Source: Rhodamnia argentea
Lineage: Eukaryota; Streptophyta; Magnoliopsida; Myrtales; Myrtaceae
Length of the DNA stretch: 64,000 nt
Reading direction: 5' to 3'
NCBI RefSeq assembly: GCF_020921035.1
Contig: NC_063158.1
Coordinates: 6,244,001 to 6,308,000, forward strand
Of this stretch, positions 35,653 through 46,647 are shown in pieces. How positions within the stretch are numbered: position 1 is the first letter of the stretch; every line of letters begins with the position of its first letter. Made by a program: the position numbers and the translations under genes. Under the pieces are notes generated by a model, which was not told the origin of the DNA, did not search any database, and saw only the letters and a program-made list of their open reading frames with translations.

Positions 35653-36310
35653 TCACTCAAATAGATGAGGGTACCGTTGTTTCATTGTTTCCTCAAGTTC
35701 CCAAGTAGTCTCTTCCGAGCCGTGATGCCGCCATAAAACTTTTACCAACGGAATGACCCTGTTCCTCGGGATTTGTTCCTTTCGATCCGTGATTCGCATA
35801 GGCTCTTCTATATACTTGGCCCTTTCATCCACTTCTATGGTCTCATAACTCAACACATGGTCAAAATCAGGCTGGTATTTCCTTAACATCGATACATGAA
35901 ACACATCATGTATATTGGATAGTTTTGGGGGTAAGGCTACTTGATACGCCATTTCTCCTATTCTTTCCAGGATTTCAAAAGGTCCAACATATCTAGGACT
36001 CAATTTTCCTTTCTTTCCGAGCCTCGATATGCCCCTTATTGGTGAGACTTTCAAGAATACATGGTCACCTACTGTGAATTCAAGAGGCCTTCGACGTTTA
36101 TCGGCGTAACTTTTCTGACAACTTTGGGTAGCTTTAAGCTTATTTCGCACTACCTGTATTACTTCGGTTGTGATTTGTACTAGTTCTGGTCCAGTTATTC
36201 TCCGCTCTCCCACTTCGTCCCAACAAACAGGCGTTTGACATCTTCATCCATATAGGGCCTCAAATGGCGACATGTCAATGCTTTGCTGGTAGCTATTATT
36301 ATAGGCAAAT
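35653..36310 (-). other. chromovirus integrase C-terminal part with chromodomain-like end
   Basis: Motifs EFAYNNSYQ and SPFEALYG of the integrase tail, then YADKRRRPLEFTVGDHVFLK (GPY/F-type module) and a chromodomain-like end LWRHHGSEETTWELEE. The chromodomain places the element among chromoviruses of the Tekay/Del type. It belongs to the element at 28856-36321. Confidence 0.85.
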
Positions 36311-36321
36311 TCCGCCAAATG

Positions 36322-38183
36322 ATCAAGAGAGAGAGCGAGGCGGAAGGGGAGAGAAAAAGGCTCTCTGCAAGTGGTTGGAGCCACCATTGAAGGACCTCGG
36401 GTCCGAGAGTTTCGAGTTGGACTCTCCGACAATCCAGGCGGTTTTGAACGCTATTATCGCCACCATTAGCCTGATCTCAGCCTTGCGACCACGCTAAGCC
36501 TAGTCGGCTTCGATTGAAGCCCCGAAACAAGTGAACTCCTCTTCGACTCGGCGAAAGCTTCGTTAATGGCAGACCTCGTTCCATTAGCTCGTCCTTTAAT
36601 ATTTTAGGTCTAGATGAGTCTGGAGCACTTACTAATCACGAATCTTCCCTTGCTTTGTGTTTTTACTGCATAAAAACCTTGCATCGACTCCCAAACTTCT
36701 TGAACTGGCCGCGAGCTTCAAATCTCATTTCGCACGTAGGTGAAGTAATACAATCGTCGGGTAAGCTCTCTTAACTCATTATGATGCTACTGGATGTTTT
36801 GGAATGGAGTTTTGCACGAAGTGTGCCAGGTTGCGCTTTCGCCGAACATAGGTGCTCGGCCGGCTCTGGTTCAAGTATTTCTAGGGTAGATTTTAACATA
36901 GGACCGAGGCATATTGATGAGGAGGAAATGAAGAGTCGATTAGTATAAAAATCGTGGTATTTCGATGAAGTTTCGACGTCGGACACGAGTTTTTGGCGAG
37001 GCATCGGCGAGAATCGTCTTCTCCGACGGTCCGTTGATCGGCCAACCCTTGTTGACCGGTCAACATCGACGTGACGCCACGTCGGCGGGCCGTTGTCATC
37101 GAAATAACAAAAAAAATAAAACGTGATCCGACGGTGGTAGAAATGCCACGTGTCGCGATCTTGTCTTTCTGGAAAATAAATTGATTTTTTGAAATTATTT
37201 TGGTTTTTCGAAAATAAAAATATGATTTTGTGATCGCGCGGCTTAGGTTTGGTTGCGCGTCACCTTTTTGATTGTCGGATCAAGATTTATTTTTTCTAAT
37301 AAAAAGAAAATCATTTTCAATAATAAAAAAATGTTTCCGATCGAATGGCCACGGTTCAACCATGCGTTTCAATCGTGGATGTCAATTTCTTGCGTCTGAT
37401 CAGAGCATTCGAATGTCGCCATGTCGCATGTTCTAGTGCGTCGGCTAGTTTTAGGAGGGAAATCTGAAAATGAGTTCAAAAAAATCTATCAAAAATTTTT
37501 GAAAATTCAAAATAGAATGCTTGGAGCAACGTCATTTTGCCGAGGCTGATCGAGCCCATTTGGGCCGGGCCGGCCATCCGCTGGTTGTGGGCCGGGTCAC
37601 ACGACCCGGCCCGGATAATAACTTTTCTCAATAAAAAAATTTTGAAAATGATTTTTAAAAAATAAAAAAGGGGAAAATCATAGAAAATCCAAAAAAAAAA
37701 AAGGCAAATTTTGCAAAAAATTCCTAGAAAATTTCAGAAATTCTCAAAAATTGAGGAATAATCACAGTCAATCGGCCAATCCTATTTTTGAGATTTCTCC
37801 TTCCGATATTTCTGAAATAACGATTCTTCCCTTTAGGGGTAAATGCGTCCTGAAAAATTCCTGAGATTTGCGAAAATGCCAAAATTAGGATTTGGGTCGG
37901 GTTAGGCGACTAATCTTTTAGTTTGGGTTTTCGAATCTCATCAAGATTCTGAGATGACGATTTTACCCCTTAAAGGGCAAATCGCCTTCGAAATTTTTTT
38001 GAGTCGTGAAAATTGCAAGAATTAGGAGATAAATCAATTAGGTGGCTAATCCTTCTATCTAGGATTTTCATATCTCGTTTCATTGAGAAAATGACGATTT
38101 TACCCTTAAAGGGTAAATTGTCCCAAAAAATTCCTTGAAAATTTCAAAAAATTCTAAAAAATGTCGAATATTCTAGTAAAGCC
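36322..38183. repeat. giant palindrome, left arm, inner part
   Basis: It matches the reverse complement of about 38188-40071 throughout. Landmarks: AAAAAGGCTCTCTGCAAG, GTTGACCGGTCAAC and ATGCCACGTGTCGCGA. Near the centre the arm carries about three internal direct repeats of 134-138 bp, anchored by CGATT(T/C)T(A/T)CCC at about 37822, 37960 and 38094. No protein family is recognised. Confidence 0.88.
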
Positions 38184-38187
38184 CTAT

Positions 38188-41100
38188 TGGCTTAGAGAAT
38201 TTTCGACATTTTTTAGAATTTTCTGCAATTTTCATGGAATTTTTGGGGACAATTTACCCTTTAGGGTTAAAATCATCATTTTCTCAATGAAACAAGATAT
38301 GAAAATCCCAAATAGAAGGATTAGCCACCTAACCGACTCATCTCCTAATTCTAGCAATTATCACGACTCGCAAGGAATTTGAGGGCGATTTTCCCTTTGA
38401 GGGGTAAAATCATCATCTCAGAATATGGATGAGTTTCGAAAACCCAAACTGGAATATTAGTCACCTAACCCGACCCAAATTATAATTTTGGCATTTTCGC
38501 AAATTTCAGAAATTTTTCGGGACCGGTTTACCCCTAAAGGGTAGAATCGTCATTTCAGAAATATCAAAAGGAGAAATCTCAAAAATAGGATTGGCTAGTT
38601 GACTATGATCATTCCTCAATTTTTGACAATTTTTGGAATTTTTGGAATTTTCTAGGAATTTTTTGCACAATTTTCCTTTTTTTTTTTTTGGATTTTCTAT
38701 GATTTTCCCCTTTTTTAATTTTTTAAAATTAATTTTTGAATTTTTTTATTGAGAAAAATTATTATCTGAGCCAAGTCGGGTGACTCGGCCCACAACCCGC
38801 GGACGGCCGGCCCGGCCCGAATGGGACCCGATCAGCCTCGGTAAAACAACGTCGCTCCAAGCATTCTATTTTGAATTTTCAAAAAATTTTGATCGATTTT
38901 TTTTTACTCATTTTCAGATTTCCCGCCTAAAACTATCAAACACACTTGAACATGCCACGTTGTGACATTCGGATGCTCTGATTAGACGCAAGAAATCAAC
39001 GGCCACGATTGAAACGCATGGTTGAACTGTGGCCATTTGATTGGAAACATTTTTTTTATTACTGAAAATGATTTTCTTTTTATTAGAAAAAAGAAACCTT
39101 GATTAAATGATCGGAAAGGTGACGCGCGGCCAAACCTGGGCCGTGCGATCACAAAATCAGATTTTTATTTTCGAAAAACCAGAATAATTTTAAAAAATCA
39201 ATTTATTTTCCGAAAAGACAGGATCGCGACACGTGGCATTTCTACCACCGTCGTATCAAGTCTTATTTTTTTGTTATTTCGGTTACAACGGCCTGGCGAC
39301 GTGGCTGCCATGTAGCGTTATGTCGGCGTTGACCGGTCAACAAGGGTTGGCCTACCAACGGACCGCCGGAGAAGACGATTCTCGTCGACGCCTCACCGCA
39401 AACTCGTGCTCGACGTCGAAACTTCGTCGAAATACCACGATTTTTATACTAATCGACTCTTCATTGCCTCCTCATCAACATACCTCGGTCCTATGTTAAA
39501 ATCTACCCCGGAAATACTTGTACCAGAGCCGGCCGAGCAAATATGTTTGGCGAAAATGCAACCTGGCACACTTCGCGCAAAACTCCATTCCAAAACATCC
39601 AGTAGCATCATAATGAGTTAAGAGAGCTTACCCGATGATCGTATGACTTCACCTACGTGTGTAATGAGCTTTGAAGCTGCCGGCCAGTTCAAGAAGTTTG
39701 GGAGTCGACGCAAGGTTTTTATGCAAGAAAAACACAAAGCAAGGGAAGAGTCGTGATTAGTAAGTGCTCCAGACTCATCTAGACCTAAAATATTTAAGGA
39801 CAAGCTAATGGAACGAGGTCTGCCATTAATGAAGCTTTCACCGAGTCGAAGAGAAGTTCACCTGTTTCAGGGCTTCCAAATAAGCCGCCTAGGCTTAGCA
39901 TGTTCGCAAGGCCGAGATCGAGCCAATAGTGGCGGCGACGACGTTCAAAACCGCCCGGATCATCGAAGAGTCCAACTTGAAACTCTCGGACCCAAGGTCC
40001 TTCAATGGCGGCTCCAACCGCTTGCAGAGAGCCTTTTTCTCTCCCCCTCCGCCTCTCTTTCTCCTATTCTTTTTTTGGCCTCCCCTCCAAAAATCCCCAC
40101 GAACCCCCTCTATCGAATTCATCCCCCCTTTTTTACCAACCATCATAACAGATTTTATTTTTGTTACCATCCGGCGTCGTGGAAGTTGGTTGGACAGCTC
40201 TTGAACTCAGTCCAGCTTCCTCATCTTTCTCTGTTCGTGCATTTTTTTGGAGCTCCCCGGGCGTGCGAACGAAGGAACTGTTTTGTGGGTTCCTTGGTCA
40301 ACAGTTTGACCATCTCCTTTGGCCCGTGATCGGTGCGCAAAGAACGAGAGAAAGACCAATATTTTGGTTTGTAACCCAAATTGGGTCGAGCCCGATTGAC
40401 TAGGTCGGATCAATCCGACCCAGTTTACTCGATTTCACATTTTTAGTCCAATTCATTGCACATTTGACCTATTCTTGCGAAATTTAGCTCAAAATTGAAT
40501 TGTAAAGCATGGATATCACCTAGGAATGTCAACTTCAAATCAAATCGGTTCAATTTTGTGTAAAAGCCCCAAATCATAAGTTTGACCCGGATGTAAAATT
40601 TGACCAATTGGGCCTCTTAATCACTAATTTGTGTCAATCTCACCATGCCAATGTGTTTGGAATGCCAAAAAACTTATGGGTCAATGTTTTTTTGCGCATA
40701 GGTTCATTCTTAAAATGGCCAATTTGACCATAATCGGAAACCGAGGATTAAATCGGAAATGCAAATAGGTCCACTTTGTAAACTGCTCAAAAATTGAAAT
40801 TGATTGGACCAAAATGCAATTAAAGTTGTAGGAATCAAATGTCACAACTGACTCAAAGTAAGAAAAATAATAGAAAGACCTCAAATGAATTTTTTCACTC
40901 AATTTGGGTTTTCGTTTGTGAAGACTCATGCATCCACAAATTGAATTTTTCAAATTTCCATAGGGAAAAATGAAGAGGGAATTAAAATAAAAATATTGGA
41001 TATTTTTCTATATTTTTGTGGCCACAAATGTTATTTTTATGATTTTTGGGTATGTTTCTATTTTTGAAAAATATTAAAAATGCGAAAAATGTGAAGAATT

Positions 41101-41215
41101 ATTTTTTGTTTAAAACTGGTTCCTTATTCTAGGCTAAGGTTCCCAAAGTTGTTTTTTTCAATTTTATGAATTTTTATGGATTTTTTCCTAAAAATTTTCT
41201 AAAGAAAAGTCGATT
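38188..41215. repeat. giant palindrome, right arm (uninterrupted)
   Basis: This is the complete reverse-complement partner of 27735-28855 plus 36322-38183. The turn is at about 38184-38187, where GCC/CTATT/GGC and the flanking AATGTCGAA/TTCGACATT pair almost to the middle. The open frames here mirror those in the left arm and have no family features, so I treat the arm as non-coding. Confidence 0.88.
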
Positions 41216-41222
41216 AAAAATC

Positions 41223-41910
41223 GGGTTCCTTATACCATGAATCCCGCAAAAGCTCAAACCTGAAAATTTTTCGTTAACGAATGATGTGCCATTCTAGGAT
41301 CCGGGGATACCGGGAATCCCAAAGAAGCGTTATTCTGGGATCGGGGGTTACCAAGAATCCTGCCGAAACTTAGACCTGAAAATTTTTCCTTACCGAAAGA
41401 GGCGTCCTTTTAGGATCCGGGTTACTAGGAATCCTACATAAGCTTAAACTTACCGAAAGAGGCCATTTCGGGATTTAGGTTTACCGGGAATCCTGCAGAA
41501 GCTTAAACCTGAAAATGTTTTCTCACCAAAAGAGGCATCCTTTTGGGATTTGGGGTTACCGGGAATCCCGCAGAAACTTAGACTTCAAAATTTTTTTTTT
41601 CACAAAAGAAGTAGCGTTCTGGAATTTGGGGATACCAAGGATCCTGCAAAAGTTTAAACATGTAAATTCATTCTTACGTTTCGAGATCCGGGGATACTAG
41701 GGATCCTACATAAGTTTAAACATGTAAATTCTTTCTTACCAAGAGAGATAGCGTTATGAGGTCCGGGGATACCGGGGATCTTACATAAGCTTAAACTTGC
41801 AAACTCCTTCTTACCAAGAGATGTGATATTCTCCTGGGATCCGGGGTTACCGGGAATCCCGCAAAACTTTAAACATGAAAATTTTTCTCCACCAAGAGAA
41901 GATCATTGAT
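41223..41910. repeat. minisatellite, about ten units of about 75 bp
   Basis: The repeated core is TCCGGGGTTACCGGGAATCC, then GCAGAAGCTTAAACCTG, AAATTTTTCTCACC and AAGAGG. Unit starts are near 41223, 41299, 41340, 41420, 41475, 41549, 41623, 41686, 41761 and 41839. Some units are shortened, so the spacing varies from about 40 to 80 bp. The array starts directly at the outer end of the right palindrome arm and has no counterpart at the left arm. The unit contains no open frame maintained through the array. Confidence 0.85.
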
Positions 41911-43441
41911 CTTTTATGTGGTATCTATTATCGGATCGACAAAACTTTACAACTTAAATCAAAGTCGTGAAAAAGTTTGAGTGAATGCATTATGATGCCA
42001 GAGGTTATCCAAAATATCTTGCAACATGTTAAAGTGATAAAAAATCCCTTGTGGGAAAAGTTTGAATCCAACGATCTGAAATTACCAAAAGAGTTTAATT
42101 AAAACACTAATTGGAGTATTCTCACCAAAGAAGACTTCTCACCAATTTGAGATGACGGTTTTTTTTATTTATTTTGAAAACACTCGAATTTCCTATCAAA
42201 CCTATAGTTAGGATTCGGGACTATTCGCAATGTATACATTTCGATTAATCAGGAGGTCTTCCGAGGGACCGTAATGTCGGGCTTGGTCAACGGTTTTCAA
42301 GAGGGACTCACGAATGAGTCAAGGCTATTAAACGGAAATCTTCGTCATCTGCTCCAGGTCTACAAGTCAAGAACCCTGTAAAATGAGAAAGAAATAATCT
42401 TGCTCGTACTTCTTCGAGCGAAGCTTAGAATCATTTAACTCTACGTTAATCCAAGTGCCTTAATCGGAAAAGGATTTTCAGGACTGTAACGTAAGTGAGG
42501 ATTAAGGACTAAAAAGGTTTATTTTGGCTCTAGAATATACGAAAGGGTTTGACGCTGGTGATCATTGCAAATTTGCCACCAGTCCCGACCCTTTTGGATT
42601 ATTTTTCTAAGAGTATCTTTAGTTTTCGAAATATATCAATAGTCTTTGGGGAGCACCTCAAGTTTTCGAAGTGCACATTTATCTTCGGAGAACACCTCTA
42701 TTACGTCAAGATGGTTCAAACTTTTGTCTATGTTTTCATCACCTGAGTATGACATAACTATGTAGTATCTTTCGTGATCTAGCTCCCCTGGGGATTTTCT
42801 TTTACAACCATATCTCGCTGGGAATAAAGATATCATGGAATCTTTTAATGCTTACAAGATCAAACACATGATTTACAAGTGTACGAGTACTTCAATGGGC
42901 ATTGCCTTTGCTTTTTACCGGGCGCTTTGCTTTTCTTGATGCCCAGGATTAGCTTTTTCTCCCTTTTTCTTTTTCGCCTTTTTTTTTATTTATTGAAATC
43001 CCACCTTTTCCTTTCTTTTTAGAAACAGAATTTTCAATGATTATGCTAGGTATACAAATTGAATCCCAACATGTTTAAAATAAATCTGGGAATTCTCTAC
43101 AAATTCTGTCCTTCCGTCGCTTTGAAGTGATGTCCTCTTTGTGTTGAAATAGGTAATGATCACCAACGGGGTTTATGAAATGAATGTATAGGCTCAATTG
43201 GGCTGTGCAAAGTATAAAAGTGTATAGGATAGAGAAACGAATGCCTTTTGTCATCCTAAAGCACCCGAATTACCGTATAAGTTTAAATGTCAAGCAATAC
43301 ACGAAGATTGATGCTAGTCTGAACAAGAAAATTTATAACCATTTGCCTCCCGATACCACTCTCATTTGGCCTCGATGTGGGGTGGCTCTTGACAGAGGTA
43401 AAGAAATTAAACCACCGTTCAATGGGGTTATTAATGGTAAC
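41911..43441. other. anonymous, probably element-derived sequence
   Basis: No domain is recognised in any frame. A phrase GGATAGAGAAA(C/T)GAATG occurs at 43227 and again at 43991, on both sides of the MITE at 43442-43975. Continuity with the palindrome suggests an old non-coding element, but this is not proven. Confidence 0.35.
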
Positions 43442-43975
43442 TAGGGGTTTGCAAAAAAGATCGCTCGGACCGGACCGGGATCGATGGTCCGGTTCCCGAT
43501 TTTAGGGGGATTCGGTTCGGTTCTCGGTTCCTAAAATTGGAACCGGTGACCAGGCCGTCCGGTTCCCGATTCCAAGGCCCAGGACCGGACCGGACCGGTC
43601 CTTTTTAAATTTTTTTTTAAAAAAAAACAAACCTAACGTTTACCCGTTGTTTAGGTTTAGGTCATTTAGGGTTCGATCCAGAGCTGTCAATTGAAGAGGC
43701 ATTGACTTCGCCGAGCTCGTGGTACACCGACCCTTGTTTCCTCGATCTCGAGCTCAATCGCGTCTTTTATCAAAGTGTGTATCCACTTTTTGGAACCGCG
43801 GACCGGAAATCCTTAGAACCGCCCGGGAATCGAACCGGACTGATGGTCCAGTCCGGTTCCCAATTCCGAGGGTGGCTGGTCCGGTCCGCAGTTTGGAAAA
43901 GTGGGAACCGGGACCACCGGTTCGGTTCCCGATTTTTGATGGGAACCGGACCGGATCGGGAACTGCTCAACCCTA
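43442..43975. mobile_element. hAT-type MITE, 534 bp, rich in GGTTCC/GGACCGG
   Basis: Ends TAGGGGTTTGCAA and, reverse-complemented, TAGGGTTGAGCAG are inverted; both are preceded by GTAAC on their own strand, so the inverted repeat is slightly longer. The interior is built from CCGGTTCCCGATT and GGACCGGACC motifs in both orientations. It belongs to the same group as 5038-5579. No direct target duplication is visible. Confidence 0.65.
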
Positions 43976-45948
43976 GTTACTTGTAGTGTTTAGGATAGAG
44001 AAATGAATGTCTTCCATCTTCCCAATGTATGTTCTCACTGCGAATGACCCCTATGTCCGTAGGTTAAGGTTTTGCTATCTCTTCCACTCCACTCGTCTCT
44101 CAAGTGTGTGTAGGACGTGTTTGGATCGAGCTTGCTTCTGAGAAAACATCCTTTGAATAGTTAAAACAACTCTTGTTGAAAAAGTTCATTTCGTTTTCTT
44201 CAAAATTTTACCTCCCATTGGGATTTATGATGCATCATGCATGCTCTAGTCATGTTCAAATAACCTCCAATTTTTAAACATGAATACTAGCGAAGTGATT
44301 GTGAGAATTCTAAGCCTTTTCTAGACCTAAGAATTGAATACGTCCTAGATTCCTAGAAGTCTTAACATTCTAAGAAGAAAATACTCTGAAAGCTTTAAAC
44401 CCTAAGAGATTAGGAAAATGAATACTTACTTGCCCGTCATGACTGAATATCCCTAGGGATATAAAAGGAATATGTTAGTGTATGTTCTCGAATTTTTGAG
44501 AAAATTGGACCGATACAACTTATCCTCGGTTATGCGCTCCAATTTAAAGGAGAATGCATGGGATGTGGAAATCTGTAATTTACTTAACAAGATAGGATTG
44601 CTAAGTATTGTAAAACTTCTTGAAGTTTTGGAATTTTAGAGGGACGTGACATTTACTTGTCCACCGTGATGGCGAGTCTCTATCAAGTTCGAACATTAAG
44701 TGTCGGTTCATGTTTTCAAACCCAAGACAAGTTGAAACGACACGGCCTTACTTTTGATTAGGCATTCCAATGTATAGATTATAGAAACTTGGTTGTCATG
44801 TTGACAATCCCTCTTCCTGTACCGGTGATGAGTCTCTCCTAGTATATTTTTTTGAAGTCTTTCACTCTCTTCTGTCTTGTATGTTTGCACCGATAGGTCA
44901 TCTTTTTCAGGTTGTGTTAAACATTGCATGCCATTTTTCATCCTAAGAATTCCTGCTCAACAGCGTTGAATCCCTTTGGATGGGTCCATTGAGATTCTCG
45001 AAGTTCTTGACATTTCCTATTCAAGAAATAAGGAAACTTGCATTAGGATTTACATTAGAGAATGTGATGGAGGCGACACATTTTACTCTCCACTTGATCA
45101 AAGATCATTTCTTGAGCGTCCGATTTTCCAACGTTGATATTTCTTTTGATCCACGTGAGCCAACTCTTTCCTTCGAGTTCTTTTGAGTATCAATAATTTC
45201 CTGTTGAAAGGAGGACAAATTCATGTTAGGAATAGGATAATTGAAGATCAAATTAGAACGATATGAAGTTGCCCTTCACTTGAGTCAATATGTTGAAAAT
45301 TTTGAGATTTTGCTCTAATGTGAACGACCTCTGTTGAATCCATCCATTCTATTTTTTAGAGGTGTTACTTACGAGAAAACTTATACCAGGTTTGCTTGAT
45401 GGTTACGTATTTCTCTTGTGTCCATTGACTTGATAGAAATGAAATGTCTCACTTTCACATCCGGTTGCACAAACGATTCACTTACTCCGGCTAGGCGACA
45501 CTTGCTCCGGCTAGGTGACGTTTGCCCCGCTTAAAGGGTTTAATTCTTTTCCACATTTTTGTCCAATTTGGAATACCCTTTGTTTGGGATTTTGACTTCT
45601 TTCTTCTTGTTTACCTCCCTTTAGGGTATTGCATCTTCAATGTTTGAGAAATTGTCTTTTACAGATGTCTTGTCACTTGTTATCTCCCTGATGACATTTT
45701 CCCTTTATTGGAGTTAAGAAGATATCTTATCGACACATTCAATATGGACAATCTCTACCAAATTCTTCCACCCGTCCTTGAAGGAATTGACCATGAGAAA
45801 ACCCTTGCCTACATCAATGATCCATTTGCCCCAGTTGGGCGATGTCTGTCTCGGCCAAATGGCCTAGTACTTTTCCATATTCGCTTGCAATTTCCTATCC
45901 ACTTTAAGGATGTCTTTGTACCTACACACGAAGAAATGAATGTCAACT
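43976..45948. other. anonymous sequence
   Basis: No gene family is recognised. The longest frame (45708-45992, +) opens without a promoter or homologue I know. The sequence GCTCCGGCTAGG(C/T)GAC is repeated at 45487-45520. Confidence 0.35.
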
Positions 45949-46639
45949 CGTATTGTACGATATGTCATATGACCCAAGACAATATCTTCTAATTAAAATA
46001 ACTTACGGTGGACTTTAAAACTTACTGGATAATCGAGAGGAAAATTTTACTGGGTGTTGAACTAAACCAAAATTGAATTCGACAAAAACTAGAAAATTAC
46101 TCACCTTGTACGGATTGGATTAGGAATCGGTACACTTTCAAAGTAGTATATTAAAAGGACGACTTGCGCATACAAGTATCAAGTTTAGATTGGGAATACA
46201 TGAAGTCGACCATCAAACAATTCGCCCTTACTACACTTCCTATAAGCTGCCGCCGCTAGCCACGGTTTTTTTTCTTTTCTGCCGCACAACTCGCCCTTAT
46301 TTATTGGACCGGCGGTGGATGAACTCGAGCGGATAGTTCTAAGCTTAATTAAGCTATGGCTGCAGTGACCTAGCCCATTTGTTCTCACGGCCGAAATTAA
46401 TTGAGGATTAATTAAATTAAAGAAAGGAATGGAGAAATATATGAGAAAATTCGGCAAAAAAGGGATCTCGTGAAGGGACGTACATTCGTAATCAATGAAT
46501 AAAAGACAAGAACGAGAGAGAATTTGGCTGATTCTGTGGATATGGAAGTAAAACAAGAGAAGTAAATTAAATTTCAGCATGATTTCTTTCCTGAAAGAAC
46601 AATTCTCTCACCGTTTGGAAAGGCCACGCGGGCGTCGTC

Positions 46640-46647
46640 TATAAAAG
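46640..46647 (+). promoter_or_regulatory. TATA box of unit A
   Basis: TATAAAAG lies in GTCGTCTATAAAAGAGGAGG, conserved in unit B at 55515-55522. A GC-rich leader of about 330 bases follows. It lies 2.0 kb before the DUF295 start, so it would serve that gene only if the stretch between is a 5' UTR intron. The acceptor-like TTTGCAG at 48678-48684, five bases before the ATG, would fit. Confidence 0.45.

Larger units (their letters stand above)
28856..36321 (-). mobile_element. Ty3/Gypsy chromovirus (Tekay/Del-like), circularly permuted with a single LTR
   Basis: Reading the minus strand, the parts come in the order: integrase C-terminal part with chromodomain-like end (36310-35653), polypurine tract (35614-35600), one LTR of about 2.68 kb (35599-32918, TG...CA), primer binding site (about 32910-32898), then gag, protease, reverse transcriptase, RNase H and the first part of integrase (32683-28860). 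A normal element would run LTR-gag-pol-LTR; here the order is rotated so that both outer edges lie inside integrase. The element is therefore broken as a unit, though its long gag-pol frame is open for about 1,290 codons, which suggests a fairly young insertion. It sits in the left arm of the giant palindrome. Confidence 0.85.

Noticed and set aside
39808-40329. 173-codon open frame in the right palindrome arm
   Set aside because: Its counterpart in the left arm is not kept open, composition is low-complexity in places, and no domain is recognisable; treated as chance.
41223-41910. CRISPR-like regular repeats
   Set aside because: Units are contiguous and degenerate without unique spacers, in a plant nuclear genome; a minisatellite.
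45708-45992. 94-codon frame
   Set aside because: No homology recognised, no promoter, not conserved in the adjoining duplicated unit beyond its last bases.
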